IMG/VR virus record: IMGVR_UViG_3300050821_010639
Span: 62,001 to 126,000 of that record
Origin: a virus
DNA: 64,000 nucleotides
Strand: one strand, 5' to 3'
A program made the position numbers and the translations under genes. The notes under the pieces are model-generated. The model did not search any database and was not told where the DNA came from. It saw only the letters and a list, made by a program, of their open reading frames with translations. Shown piece by piece: positions 6,596 through 14,001 of this stretch (positions within the stretch are counted from its first letter, which is position 1; each line of letters begins with the position of its first letter).

Positions 6596-6688
6596 GCGCG
6601 GGCACTTGCGCCGGCTCTCCCAGTACGGAACTTGTCGGCACCCGGTATTACCCGCTTCCCGCATCACGCCTACGTGCGCGGACAGCGC

Positions 6689-6724
6689 AGCGCCCCCGGT
6701 AGGGCTTTGACCCCCGGGGGCGCT
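6689..6724. terminator. GC hairpin terminator
   Basis: AGCGCCCCCGG (6689-6699) and CCGGGGGCGCT (6714-6724), immediately downstream of the gene ending at 6745. Confidence 0.6.
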
Positions 6725-6744
6725 GTGGCAGCAGGCGCTAGCGC

Positions 6745-7002
6745 TTACGCGCGCCCCGCCCGTGGCCGGCCGTACCTCTCCGCCCACGCCTTTGCGCTGG
6801 CCAGCGTGCGGTAGTAAGGCGAGTGCTGGTCATACGGGTATCCGGCCACGGTCGCGCGCCACGTGTTCCCGTCTCCCGGGAAGTTGGTCACGGTGGCGCT
6901 GTGGTACTCACTCGCGCCGCGCCATTCCGTGTAGCGCTTCCCCTCAAAGTCGAAGGGCTTGCGCGCCCATGTCATTGCGTACGGGTCGGCTGCCTCGCTC
7001 AC
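6745..7002 (-). CDS. small hypothetical protein
   Basis: 85 residues, GTG at 7002, two bases after the upstream stop. Beta-rich aromatic sequence (FDFEGKRYTEW, YPYDQHSPYYR) followed by a basic C-terminal helix. The pattern of short Tyr/Trp-rich strands resembles small phage accessory proteins, but I cannot assign a family. Second gene of the cassette driven by site 6. Confidence 0.65.
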   Translation of the reverse strand: MSEAADPYAMTWARKPFDFEGKRYTEWRGASEYHSATVTNFPGDGNTWRATVAGYPYDQHSPYYRTLASAKAWAERYGRPRAGRA

Positions 7003-7004
7003 GG

Positions 7005-7265
7005 CTAGCGCCCGTTCCTGGCCAGCGCGGCACGGTGCTGGACTGCCGCGCGCAAGCGGCTACGCGGTGAGCGGGTGCGGTGCGCGATGATGGTTCGCAC
7101 CATGCGCAGCTGGGTTAGCGCCTCGCCGGTAACCGGCCCGGGGACCTGCGCGCGGTAAGCCGGCTCGCACGCGCGCAGCTCTGCCGTTGTCATGGCGGAT
7201 GCCGCGCGGTAAGCCTCGCGCCTCGCGTGCGCTATGGCCCGGTCAATTAGCGGTGCCCTGGTCAT
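7005..7265 (-). CDS. small basic helical protein
   Basis: 86 residues, ATG 7265 preceded by AAGGGCAGGCACATC. Arginine- and alanine-rich helices; probably nucleic-acid associated, from composition only. First gene of a two-gene cassette with 6745-7002. Confidence 0.65.
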   Translation of the reverse strand: MTRAPLIDRAIAHARREAYRAASAMTTAELRACEPAYRAQVPGPVTGEALTQLRMVRTIIAHRTRSPRSRLRAAVQHRAALARNGR

Positions 7266-7318
7266 GATGTGCCTGCCCTTGCTCTGGCCGCGCCGTGGCG
7301 GCGCGCGCTCTGCTTACG

Positions 7319-7348
7319 AGGATAGGTGAGCGCTTGTCTTGAGTCAAG
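7319..7348 (-). promoter_or_regulatory. operator-promoter site 6
   Basis: CTTGTCTTGAGTCAAG (7333-7348, one mismatch). Minus strand: TTGACT, 17 bases, TATCCT. Confidence 0.75.
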
Positions 7349-7376
7349 ACGGGATCTTAGGCGGGCACGACAAATC

Positions 7377-7410
7377 CCCGCCGTTCATCTTCCATCGATG
7401 AACGGCGGGG
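7377..7410. terminator. hairpin terminator
   Basis: CCCCGCCGTTCATC (7377-7390) and GATGAACGGCGGGG (7397-7410), perfect 14-bp stem with a 6-base loop. Confidence 0.7.
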
Positions 7411-7431
7411 ACTGTCACACCTGAGGCCAGG

Positions 7432-7779
7432 CTACCCGTGTACGGGGCAGCTCGTGCCCGCGCACGCCTCACGTGAGCACGCGCCGGGCATCTCCGCGCG
7501 GTACGCGGCGAGGCCGGCCGGCATGGTTTCCGGGTAGTGCTGCCAGCGCCAACGGCACTCCCCGCACGCGCCGCACGCGCCGCACGCGCCGCGCCACAAG
7601 TCGCAGTAAGTGAAGTTCCGGCAGAACGCGCACCAGCCGTAAGCCGGCGCGCGGTCGGGCTGGCCGGCGCCCCCGCTTGACTGGTACGCCTCGTTGTCCG
7701 CGTGACCGTGGTCAACGGCGTAGTCCCCGTAGGTGTCCGCCGGCGCGCTGCTGTCAAAGCCTGCACTGAAACTCGGCAT
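7432..7779 (-). CDS. Cys-rich protein with GAC repeat
   Basis: 115 residues, ATG 7779 after the cassette leader. It contains at least nine cysteines: CAFC, YCDLW, then the iterated GACGACGACGE encoded by a tandem 9-base repeat (near 7565-7592), then a C-terminal CSREACAGTSC. The spacing could bind several zinc ions. The slippage-prone repeat suggests the cysteine number may vary between relatives. Function unknown. Confidence 0.65.
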   Translation of the reverse strand: MPSFSAGFDSSAPADTYGDYAVDHGHADNEAYQSSGGAGQPDRAPAYGWCAFCRNFTYCDLWRGACGACGACGECRWRWQHYPETMPAGLAAYRAEMPGACSREACAGTSCPVHG

Positions 7780-7816
7780 GATGTGCCTGCCCTAGGTCGG
7801 TGGGTGTCTGCTTGCC

Positions 7817-7846
7817 ACGATAGGTGAGAGCTTGACTTGAGTCAAG
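7817..7846 (-). promoter_or_regulatory. operator-promoter site 7
   Basis: CTTGACTTGAGTCAAG (7831-7846), perfect arms. TTGACT, 17 bases, TATCGT. The stop codon of the upstream gene (7842-7844) lies inside the palindrome. Confidence 0.85.
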
Positions 7847-8138
7847 CGTTAGCGCTGCACTCACAGCCTGCGCTAGGCAGGGGCGGGATGGGGCCGACAT
7901 CACCGGGCCGGCGTATGGCGAACATCTCGACCATGGGCGAGGCGCTGTAGGGCACGTAGCGGAACACGCGCGCGAACGTGCCGGCCGGCTCGCACGTGGT
8001 CGAGATGTCACGCGCCGCGCGCTCTAGCCGGTCCGTGAGCGTGCCGTAACCCTCCCGCCCGCTAACCCACTGGCCCCATTTCCACTGGCCGTTTGGGCGG
8101 TAGACCTCTACCCGGTAGTTGCGCCCCATGTCGTTCAT
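7842..8138 (-). CDS. small hypothetical protein
   Basis: 98 residues, ATG 8138 after leader AAGGGCAGGCAGTC. Beta-rich N-terminus (NYRVEVYRPNGQWKWGQW) followed by a helical part and a Pro-rich end with two cysteines. It terminates with a TGA that is part of the next operator (site 7), so there is no intergenic space or terminator between the two cassettes. Function unknown. Confidence 0.7.
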   Translation of the reverse strand: MNDMGRNYRVEVYRPNGQWKWGQWVSGREGYGTLTDRLERAARDISTTCEPAGTFARVFRYVPYSASPMVEMFAIRRPGDVGPIPPLPSAGCECSANA

Positions 8139-8173
8139 GACTGCCTGCCCTTGCTAGTCGGTTGCCTGCCACT

Positions 8174-8203
8174 ACGATAGGTGAGAGCTTGACTTGAGTC
8201 AAG
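8174..8203 (-). promoter_or_regulatory. operator-promoter site 8
   Basis: CTTGACTTGAGTCAAG (8188-8203), perfect arms. TTGACT, 17 bases, TATCGT. Confidence 0.85.
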
Positions 8204-8208
8204 ACACA

Positions 8209-8245
8209 AGCTAGCCCCGGTAGGCGACCCCTACCGGGGCTAGCT
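8209..8245. terminator. hairpin terminator
   Basis: AGCTAGCCCCGGTAG (8209-8223) and CTACCGGGGCTAGCT (8231-8245), perfect stem, 5 bases from operator site 8. Confidence 0.7.
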
Positions 8246-8256
8246 GTCGACCCGGC

Positions 8257-8478
8257 CTAGCGCCTCGCGCGGGACCTGGCCGCGCCTCGCCGCGTGCGGT
8301 CAGCGCTGCTGTCGCGCGAGGCGCGCGCCACCTTGAAGCCTCGCGAGGCGCTGTAGGTGACCCGTACGCCCATCCTGACTACAGCGCCCGCGGTCCGCGC
8401 GTCAGCGAGGATTGACCGCGCTGTGTCGGGCGAGTAGCGGTAGCTGGCCAGCGTCGCGATTGCGTCGATGTCTTGCAT
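8257..8478 (-). CDS. small basic hypothetical protein
   Basis: 73 residues, ATG 8478 after leader AGGGCAGGCACGTC. The N-terminal half is a regular helix pair (IDAIATLASY, TARSILADARTAG), the middle is a strand (VRMGVRVTYSA), and the C-terminus is Arg-rich. Second gene of the cassette driven by site 9. Composition suggests nucleic acid contact. Confidence 0.65.
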   Translation of the reverse strand: MQDIDAIATLASYRYSPDTARSILADARTAGAVVRMGVRVTYSASRGFKVARASRDSSADRTRRGAARSRARR

Positions 8479-8515
8479 GACGTGCCTGCCCTAGTTCGGT
8501 GCGGATGGGTGGGGG

Positions 8516-8785
8516 TTAGCGGGTGCGGTTCGCGCGGCGCGAGGCCTGCGAGGCGCGGCGGCCGGCCTTGCGGGCGCACTGCTGCTGACGCGTGCGGGGG
8601 GCACGCTCCGGGCGCCACATGGTGTTGTCCGCGCGCGTCATGGCGGCCGGAGCGTAGCGCCCGTAGGCCGCGCGCAGCGCCTGCCAGGTAACGCCGTAGC
8701 GCGCGGCGCTCTCCGCCCACGTACGGCCCGCCTCGCGGTCGCTGGTGATGGCCGCGTGCATGTCCGGGGTGACTTCGATGCTCAC
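8516..8785 (-). CDS. HTH-containing basic protein
   Basis: 89 residues from GTG at 8785, chosen for the leader AAGGGCAGGCAACCA directly upstream. Residues 19-41 (TWAESAARYGVTWQALRAAY) read as a helix-turn-helix of the AsiA/Hin-resolvase type, and the C-terminal 35 residues are extremely Arg-rich. A small DNA-binding protein is the best description; whether it binds the cassette palindrome is open. First gene after operator site 9. Confidence 0.65.
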   Translation of the reverse strand: MSIEVTPDMHAAITSDREAGRTWAESAARYGVTWQALRAAYGRYAPAAMTRADNTMWRPERAPRTRQQQCARKAGRRASQASRRANRTR

Positions 8786-8831
8786 TGGTTGCCTGCCCTT
8801 GCTAGTCGGTTGGCGTCTTGCCCTGCCCACC

Positions 8832-8861
8832 AGTATGCATGAACGCTTGACTTGAGTCAAG
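8832..8861 (-). promoter_or_regulatory. operator-promoter site 9
   Basis: CTTGACTTGAGTCAAG (8846-8861), perfect arms. TTGACT, 17 bases, CATACT. Confidence 0.8.
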
Positions 8862-8886
8862 AGGATTCGGGAGACGGGAACACGAC

Positions 8887-8919
8887 AGCGCCCCCGGGAA
8901 GCACCTTCCCGGGGGCGCT
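8887..8919. terminator. GC hairpin terminator
   Basis: AGCGCCCCCGGGAAG (8887-8901) and CTTCCCGGGGGCGCT (8905-8919), perfect 15-bp stem after the DUF932 gene. Confidence 0.75.
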
Positions 8920-8934
8920 GCCAGCGCGGGGCGC

Positions 8935-10002
8935 CTAGGCGAGAGCGGCGGTAAGCCTCTCGCCCATGACCGACGCGAGAGCGTCAAGCGCCTGCGCGTC
9001 TTCCTTGGCCGTGACTCCGGTCACCATGTTGAGGTAGGTGCGCTCCATCCGGCCGCCGTCGGCACCTGAGACGTTGCGCTTCCACGTGTTGTGGGTGTTG
9101 CTCAGCTGAATGACGCCGAACGCGGTACCCGCCCACGGGCGCACCTTGGCATCGTGCCGCCACATCGCCTCGTACGTCTCGCGCAGCTTGACCGCGTTCG
9201 TGTACCTGGCCCCGCCAGTGCTCGACTTGGGGTCAGCGGCGGGAACCGGGGCCACCAGGGCCAGCCACGCGGCGAAGTCCGCCTCAGTGACGTCCACCGA
9301 CTGGAGAGCGGCGGCGGCCTGCGCGAACTCGTCTCCGGCCTGGTAGACCAGTCCCAGCGCGTCGCGCACCTCGGTCAGCTTGCCGATGCTGTTACGCGAG
9401 TGCTTGACCTTGAACTTGGTGCGCGCGGAGGAAAGCGCCGCAGCGAGCGTGTTATCACATACCGCTGCGGTCACCCCCGTGGCGTAGGTGCTGGAGAGCG
9501 TCCCGTCTACCGACGTCGCGGCCAGGATGTAGGGGGTGAACTCGAAACCGCCCACCTCAAGACCCGATCCGGTCAGCTGCGCTTGCATGAACGCGACGCC
9601 GCGGTTGCGCAGCAACCCGACGGACTTGGTGCCCAGTTCGCCGCGCGAGGTGTCGAGAATGGCGGCGATCTGGTCGGCCGTCCACTCCTTGTACCCGTGC
9701 ACCTGGTAACCCTGCTTGAAGACGCCGAGCACCGCGCCGTTGTCCGGGGTGACGATGACCTTGCGGGAAGGGTCCTTGATGACCTGGCGGTTACCGTCCG
9801 CGTCGGTGTACTGCGCGAACATCTCGGCTTCCGCGAACTCGACCGACAGCAGCCGCTCAACCTCCTCGGTCGGAACGGGCCCGTCGAAGTGCGAACCGTC
9901 GGTCATGTACTCGCCGCTTGCCGCCCACCAGGCCGGCCCGTCCGACCCCACGTAACCTACGCGGATGTTGGAGCGGAGCCATTCCATCGTTTCCTTGCTC
10001 AT
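8935..10002 (-). CDS. DUF932 phage/plasmid-like protein
   Basis: 355 residues, ATG 10002 after leader GAAAGGGCAGGCACGCA. The order of features matches the DUF932 family (also modelled as the phage/plasmid-like protein TIGR03299): an N-terminal W-rich start, the central GVFKQGYQVHGYKEW segment, VSTYAxGV/VCDNTLAAAL-type cores and a C-terminal TYLNMVTGV. The length is usual for the family. Members are widespread on phages and plasmids next to replication or recombination genes, but their biochemical role is not established. The next gene upstream is a RepA-like ATPase, consistent with a DNA-metabolism role. Confidence 0.85.
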   Translation of the reverse strand: MSKETMEWLRSNIRVGYVGSDGPAWWAASGEYMTDGSHFDGPVPTEEVERLLSVEFAEAEMFAQYTDADGNRQVIKDPSRKVIVTPDNGAVLGVFKQGYQVHGYKEWTADQIAAILDTSRGELGTKSVGLLRNRGVAFMQAQLTGSGLEVGGFEFTPYILAATSVDGTLSSTYATGVTAAVCDNTLAAALSSARTKFKVKHSRNSIGKLTEVRDALGLVYQAGDEFAQAAAALQSVDVTEADFAAWLALVAPVPAADPKSSTGGARYTNAVKLRETYEAMWRHDAKVRPWAGTAFGVIQLSNTHNTWKRNVSGADGGRMERTYLNMVTGVTAKEDAQALDALASVMGERLTAALA

Positions 10003-10037
10003 TGCGTGCCTGCCCTTTCACTGCCGGGGGCGTGTCC

Positions 10038-10083
10038 CCCTTGCTTGACTTCAGTTAACCAGACGTCGCCTGTACGTGTCAAG
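10038..10083 (-). promoter_or_regulatory. variant operator-promoter site 10
   Basis: CTTGACTTCAGTTAAC (10044-10059) keeps one good arm. A better promoter on the minus strand is TTGACA near 10078, an 18-base gap, then TTAACT inside the degenerate arm. Here the operator would cover the -10 and start site instead of the -35. Confidence 0.5.
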
Positions 10084-10100
10084 TCCCTCCCGACACGTAC
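10072..10100. terminator. short hairpin
   Basis: GTACGTGTC (10072-10080) and GACACGTAC (10092-10100) form a 9-bp stem between the ATPase stop and the DUF932 promoter. It overlaps the -35 of that promoter. Confidence 0.45.
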
Positions 10101-10110
10101 CGCTCAGCTT

Positions 10111-11319
10111 CTACGCGGGCACCCGGACCTTGGCCGCGGGCACGATGGCATAGCCGCGCGTGGCCCCGTCCGAGCGCTTGAGCGCCGCTACCTCGTTCGG
10201 CATGCCCTTGGCGCGCTCCCAGTTAAGGACCGTGCCAGCGTCCCGCACAGCGGCGCTGCGCGCCTCGCTGCGCCTGGCGTAGGCCGCGCCCACCCATGTG
10301 CGCGTGTCCCTGGCCTCGCCCGGCTCACGCGTTACGCGCATCACGCGGAACGGGCCCCCCGCGCTGTCCTCCGCCTGCGCGGTCACGAGGCGCGCGCGCA
10401 CCGACCCGGCGGCCGGCCCGCCCGGCGCAGTCGCCTGCTGCGCGGCGCTCACCCGCTCGGCGCGCGCGTTCTCGGCGTTCACGAACACCGCGTGAGCCGA
10501 CGCGCCGGCCCCGGTAATGGTGTACTGCTGCGGTTCACCCTTGGCTATGTTGCCCTTGACCATCTTGATGACGCGCAACTCGGGGTCATCCTTGGTGCGC
10601 TCCACCATGAACGCGAGGCGCAGCGCGTCGACAACCGCCGGCGATCCGGAGACCTTCCCGTCCTTGGTCAGGTGGTGGATGACACCCAGCGCCACGTCCG
10701 CTTGCCGCGCGAACTGCTTAAGCGACCGCATCACCATGCGCGCGGACCGCACCGAGGTGATGTGGTCGTTTTCGCCTAGCAGGTCGGCCAGCGGGTCGAT
10801 GACCACCAGGGCGACCGCGGGCCCGCCAACTCGGTTGAGCTTGCCCACCTCCGTCAGCAGGCGCCCCATGTCCCCGGGCACCTCGAAGGGGGAACCGTCT
10901 TTCCACTCGGACAGGTCGTGCACCAAGCGGATAGCGCCGCTCTCTTCCGACAGCGAGGGGTCGAGGCCGAATTCCGCGACCGCGACCGCTATAGCCGCGC
11001 GCAGGCGCGGTGCCAGGTCCTCGAACGGGTCGTCTTCGGTGCCGGCGATGTAGACCACGCGCCCGGGGTCGCGCCGTACGGCCTGGTCCTCGTTGGGAAA
11101 CGGCAAGCCGAGCGCGACCCGCGCGATGACCGCACAGAACAGCATGCCCTTGCCTGCCCCGCCAACAGCCGCGAACAGCGCGGGGTTGCCAATGGGGATG
11201 TAGTCCGGCCACAGCCAGCGGCGCGGTATGTACGGGATATTGGAGTAGTCGACCGCAGCCAGGTCGTCAGCGTCGACCGGCCCGACGTCGCCCGCGGGCG
11301 CGTCGAAGATAAACGACAT
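10111..11319 (-). CDS. RepA-like AAA ATPase, replication/recombination
   Basis: 402 residues, ATG 11319 after leader AGGTGAGGCACAC. RecA-fold ATPase of the RepA/AAA_25 type: Walker A GGAGKGM near residue 53, a conserved YIAGTEDDP strand near 90, and Walker B LVVIDPLADLL near 175, followed by a DVALGVIHHLTKDG sensor-like strand near 212. The C-terminal 130 residues are a different, basic, beta-rich domain. Relatives are hexameric helicases or replication ATPases on phages and plasmids. Placement next to the DUF932 gene suggests the replication module. Expected to be controlled by site 11. Confidence 0.8.
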   Translation of the reverse strand: MSFIFDAPAGDVGPVDADDLAAVDYSNIPYIPRRWLWPDYIPIGNPALFAAVGGAGKGMLFCAVIARVALGLPFPNEDQAVRRDPGRVVYIAGTEDDPFEDLAPRLRAAIAVAVAEFGLDPSLSEESGAIRLVHDLSEWKDGSPFEVPGDMGRLLTEVGKLNRVGGPAVALVVIDPLADLLGENDHITSVRSARMVMRSLKQFARQADVALGVIHHLTKDGKVSGSPAVVDALRLAFMVERTKDDPELRVIKMVKGNIAKGEPQQYTITGAGASAHAVFVNAENARAERVSAAQQATAPGGPAAGSVRARLVTAQAEDSAGGPFRVMRVTREPGEARDTRTWVGAAYARRSEARSAAVRDAGTVLNWERAKGMPNEVAALKRSDGATRGYAIVPAAKVRVPA

Positions 11320-11352
11320 GTGTGCCTCACCTGTATGAGCTGGGATGATGGT

Positions 11353-11401
11353 GCGAGGCTACACCCATGGCTTGACTTGAGTCAAGTGGATGCAGCCTCG
11401 C
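11353..11401 (-). promoter_or_regulatory. operator-promoter site 11 inside inverted repeat
   Basis: CTTGACTTGAGTCAAG (11371-11386), perfect. TTGACT, 18 bases, TAGCCT. Flanking arms GCGAGGCTACACCCA and TGGATGCAGCCTCGC (11353-11367, 11387-11401) pair with two mismatches, so the whole promoter sits in a 49-bp near-palindrome. Confidence 0.8.
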
Positions 11402-11411
11402 TGAAATGCTG

Positions 11412-11657
11412 TTACCTTGCCCGTGCCCTGGCCTCGCGCGCGGTCACCAGGCGAGTGCCCCGCCGCGTGCGGACCTCGTAGGTAGCGCTCTGCCAGTTGT
11501 ACGTCCCGTAGTAGCGCTTCGTCAGGAACGAGGGGAACACCTCGCGGTACCCAGCGCCGGCCGGCATCAGCTGACTTGCCCCAGCGAGGATTCGCTCCCC
11601 GTAGGCGTCCGCTATTTCCTGGGCTGTCATCCGGCCGCTGCCGTCGTAAGTCGTCAT
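11412..11657 (-). CDS. small hypothetical protein
   Basis: 81 residues, ATG 11657, leader ACAGGTGAGGCAGG. The N-terminal part is helical (MTAQEIADAYGERILAGAS), the middle has aromatic strands (RYYGTYNWQSATYEV), and the C-terminus is Arg-rich. A fragment with the same N-terminal motif lies at 5126-5233. Single-gene cassette. Function unknown. Confidence 0.65.
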   Translation of the reverse strand: MTTYDGSGRMTAQEIADAYGERILAGASQLMPAGAGYREVFPSFLTKRYYGTYNWQSATYEVRTRRGTRLVTAREARARAR

Positions 11658-11695
11658 CTGCGAGCCTGCCTCACCTGTACTCGTGGGGTTGATAC

Positions 11696-11746
11696 CGCTA
11701 GGCTACATCCATGGCTTGACTTGAGTCAAGTGGATGTAGCCTAGCG
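11696..11746 (-). promoter_or_regulatory. operator-promoter site 12 inside 51-bp palindrome
   Basis: CTTGACTTGAGTCAAG (11715-11730), perfect. TTGACT, 18 bases, TAGCCT. Outer arms CGCTAGGCTACATCCA (11696-11711) and TGGATGTAGCCTAGCG (11731-11746) are perfectly complementary and include the -10, so terminator and promoter share the same bases. Confidence 0.85.
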
Positions 11747-11749
11747 AGG

Positions 11750-12295
11750 TTAGATGCTCCGCAGCTCCGCAGTTGCGTCGGTCAGCAGGTCACCGCACTC
11801 GCGGCAGTACCAGCCCGGCGGCCGGAGCCACGCTGGCCGGCCGCAGTGGTAGGGCATGACCAGGCCAAGGGGCGGGCGGTCAGGGTCGTACGCCCACATC
11901 TCGCGCGCCGGCGTGTGCGTGTGGTAGTACCCGCCGGTGTCAAGGCGGACCTTGAGCGCTACGTACTCGCGGATAGTCCGCTCATACAGCCAGGTGGTCT
12001 CGCAGCGCTTCGCCGACGTCGCCTCGTTGCACAGGTCTCCCAGCCTGGCCAGGTAGGCATACGGGTTAGACATGCCCAGCCAGTTAGCGGCAGGGTCGAA
12101 GAGCGGGGCCAGGTCGACCGCGGGCCCGTAGGTCGTCCCGTCGGCGGCCACCTCGGTAAAGATGTCCTTGGACGCTGGCCCCGCCTCGTGCCCCTCGGCG
12201 TGCATCATCGGGGTACCGCACTCGGTGCACGGGGAAACGGGACGCGTGGCCAGGTGGGCGACCGCTTCGGCGTGCAGCCCGGCTAGCGTGCTCAT
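11750..12295 (-). CDS. double zinc-ribbon hypothetical protein
   Basis: 181 residues, ATG 12295 overlapping the upstream stop by 4 bases. It has CTEC near residue 23 and CREC near residue 165, with His/Cys residues between (a YHCGRPAW element), so two half-sites may form one zinc site bringing the termini together. The middle is acidic and aromatic. Last gene of the three-gene cassette driven by site 13. No family recognised. Confidence 0.65.
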   Translation of the reverse strand: MSTLAGLHAEAVAHLATRPVSPCTECGTPMMHAEGHEAGPASKDIFTEVAADGTTYGPAVDLAPLFDPAANWLGMSNPYAYLARLGDLCNEATSAKRCETTWLYERTIREYVALKVRLDTGGYYHTHTPAREMWAYDPDRPPLGLVMPYHCGRPAWLRPPGWYCRECGDLLTDATAELRSI

Positions 12296-12666
12296 GATGA
12301 CAGCTCAGCGTGGTACGCGCTCGCCTGCGGTCCGCGCAGCCCGTGAGCGTCGGCGAACGCCTCGGCCGCCTTGCGGTCGGGCGCGTAGACAGCGGCGGTA
12401 GTGAACATGAAGCACCGCAAGCCGCTAGCCTGGCCGTACCCGCGGAGTAGTCCCAGCGGGTTAAAGCGGGCCAGGGCGGTACCCGGCTCTTGGAAGTCCG
12501 GCCGGTCGTAGTGCGGGATACCGCACAGCTCCCTGTCGTGGCGTATGCCGTTCGCGTGCATCTCGCGCGATACCTCGCGCCTCCGGCCTTCCCAGTCCTC
12601 GCCGTCGCGCGAGGGGTCCGCGGGGTGAACATAGTAAACGGGGGCTGGCCAGTCTCGGATGCTCAT
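12292..12666 (-). CDS. hypothetical protein
   Basis: 124 residues from ATG at 12666, which overlaps the preceding stop by 4 bases. The frame is open further upstream, but only this start is coupled. Notable parts are WPAPVYYVHPADP, an acidic/basic helix with GIRHDRELCGIPHYDRP, and a C-terminal AEAFADAHGLRGPQ. No known family recognised. Confidence 0.65.
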   Translation of the reverse strand: MSIRDWPAPVYYVHPADPSRDGEDWEGRRREVSREMHANGIRHDRELCGIPHYDRPDFQEPGTALARFNPLGLLRGYGQASGLRCFMFTTAAVYAPDRKAAEAFADAHGLRGPQASAYHAELSS

Positions 12667-12989
12667 GGCCTGGCCTCGAACACGGTCTCGCCCTGCACTG
12701 TCACGTGCAGAGGCACGCAGTCGCCCGCCGACCCGTACATCGCAAACGTGCCCGTCTCGGCCGTCTCCAGGTCCACCGAGACGACTAGCGCCCCGTTCCG
12801 CACGTAGGCGAAGACAAGCGCGCCGGCTACCTGCATGCACGGCTTCTCGTCCTCCTTCATAGCCGGAAGGAACGAAACGCGCTCGTTCATTACCTGCTCA
12901 CGGTTGCAGCGCTGCCATGCCTCGTAGTCAGCGAGGGTGCCGCTGTTCTCGTGCCGCCACGCGGCGTAGGTGAGGGTGGTGTCGTTCAT
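12663..12989 (-). CDS. hypothetical protein
   Basis: 108 residues, ATG 12989, leader AAGGGCAGGCACCCA. The N-terminal half is helical; the C-terminal half is a run of beta strands (GALVFAYVRNGALVVSVDLE) resembling the C-terminal half of the small protein at 22818-23057 (VLVVKVHLAGD). First gene of a three-gene coupled cassette. Function unknown. Confidence 0.65.
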   Translation of the reverse strand: MNDTTLTYAAWRHENSGTLADYEAWQRCNREQVMNERVSFLPAMKEDEKPCMQVAGALVFAYVRNGALVVSVDLETAETGTFAMYGSAGDCVPLHVTVQGETVFEARP

Positions 12990-13028
12990 TGGGTGCCTGC
13001 CCTTGCTTGGTTGACTGCTGGTAAGTAC

Positions 13029-13058
13029 AGCTTAGGGCATGTCTTGACTTGAGTCAAG
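13029..13058 (-). promoter_or_regulatory. operator-promoter site 13
   Basis: CTTGACTTGAGTCAAG (13043-13058), perfect. TTGACT, 17 bases, TAAGCT. The whole unit is translated as the C-terminus of the upstream gene, whose TAA stop is the first half of the -10. Confidence 0.85.
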
Positions 13059-13265
13059 TAGCGATTCTTCAATGATGCGCTGCCCTTCGGTCATCTCACC
13101 CGCGGGTGAGGGGGCATGGCGCTTATCCGGGCCGGGGCTGGCGTCGCAATACCACGGGCGCGGGTCATCGCGCTTGCGCGCCCTCCAGGTGCCCGCGCTG
13201 TTGCGCCGAACAGGCTTACCGCAGTAGAGGCAGTCAGCCGTGAGGCTGCTAACCGGCCGGGTCAT
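13032..13265 (-). CDS. zinc-ribbon protein ending in operator
   Basis: 77 residues, ATG 13265 overlapping the upstream stop by one base (TAATG). It contains CLYCGKPV near residue 12 and a later single Cys with nearby His residues. The last eight residues, LDSSQDMP, are encoded by operator site 13, and the TAA stop coincides with the first three bases of the next promoter -10 (TAAGCT). Third gene of its cassette. Confidence 0.7.
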   Translation of the reverse strand: MTRPVSSLTADCLYCGKPVRRNSAGTWRARKRDDPRPWYCDASPGPDKRHAPSPAGEMTEGQRIIEESLLDSSQDMP

Positions 13266-13672
13266 TACTCAGCCCTCGGGTACGGTGCAAGTCCCCACTG
13301 ATGCGCGTAGAACTGGCCGTCTCGCACGTCATACCAGCCGCTACCGCTTAGCAGGATGCGTGCGGAAACAGCCGAGGTGTCGGCCCACTGGCTACGGCAG
13401 GTCTCGCAAAGCCTCCAGTAATTGGGGTTGTCGCGCAGCGTCTCAGGAGGTAGCTGAGTCAGCTTGTCGATCATGTCGCGCGGGAGCGCTAGCGTGTCGT
13501 CATGGTGCCACAGGTCACCGGACACCCACGTCCACACCCGGCCGAACCTGTCGGTAAACGCGGGGTGCTCGGTCTCTTCGATGGCGCGCAGCTCAGCCCG
13601 TAGCGCGTGCCACTCGGCGAGCATCCCGCGGACCACGCGCACGCCCCCGGCTGCCTGCTCTTGCTCGCTCAT
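13265..13672 (-). CDS. hypothetical protein
   Basis: 135 residues from ATG 13672 (ATGA overlap with the upstream stop). Helical N-terminal half with an acidic helix (WHALRAELRAIEETEH), a Trp-rich middle (FGRVWTWVSGDLWHHDD), and a CETC pair near residue 96. No family recognised. Co-expressed with its two neighbours from site 14. Confidence 0.65.
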   Translation of the reverse strand: MSEQEQAAGGVRVVRGMLAEWHALRAELRAIEETEHPAFTDRFGRVWTWVSGDLWHHDDTLALPRDMIDKLTQLPPETLRDNPNYWRLCETCRSQWADTSAVSARILLSGSGWYDVRDGQFYAHQWGLAPYPRAE

Positions 13673-14001
13673 GTCCACAGCTCAGCTCCCACACATACAG
13701 GCTTGAGCGTCAGGAACAACGCGGTTGCGGGCTGTCCGGCCCCCACGCCGTACAGGCGGATAGTGCCGTCATCGTCCACTTGTACCTGCGAGGCATTCGG
13801 CCACGCGAACGTCGGCCACTCCGCCGACACGACGTCACCAGACGGCAGGACGTAGCCAAGGTAAACAGACGAGCCGGTCACCTTGGCTACCTTGCGTCGG
13901 GTGGTGCCGTAAGCGGGATGGTCGGGACGCGTGATGTAGTGGTTCGTCACGTCATATACCTGGCCCGGCTGCACCAGGCGCTTAACTGCCGTGAGCGTCA
14001 T
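13669..14001 (-). CDS. hypothetical beta-rich protein
   Basis: 110 residues from ATG at 14001, chosen for the leader GAAGGGCAAGGGAAAA. The sequence alternates short strands and turns (VYDVTNHYITRPDHP, KVAKVTGSSVYLGYV) in a pattern like an SH3-type or KOW-type small barrel. Function unknown. First gene after site 14. Confidence 0.65.
   Translation of the reverse strand: MTLTAVKRLVQPGQVYDVTNHYITRPDHPAYGTTRRKVAKVTGSSVYLGYVLPSGDVVSAEWPTFAWPNASQVQVDDDGTIRLYGVGAGQPATALFLTLKPVCVGAELWT

Noticed and set aside
6584-6664. 26-residue frame beginning MREAGNTGC
   Set aside because: No promoter or ribosome site, ends in an inverted repeat; coding evidence is insufficient.
7560-7600. Possible CRISPR-like tandem repeat
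   Set aside because: It is a 9-base in-frame repeat in a Cys-rich gene with no spacers. No CRISPR array seen anywhere.
9091-10779. 562-codon plus-strand open frame
   Set aside because: Antisense to the DUF932 and ATPase genes, which have recognisable domains; shadow composition.
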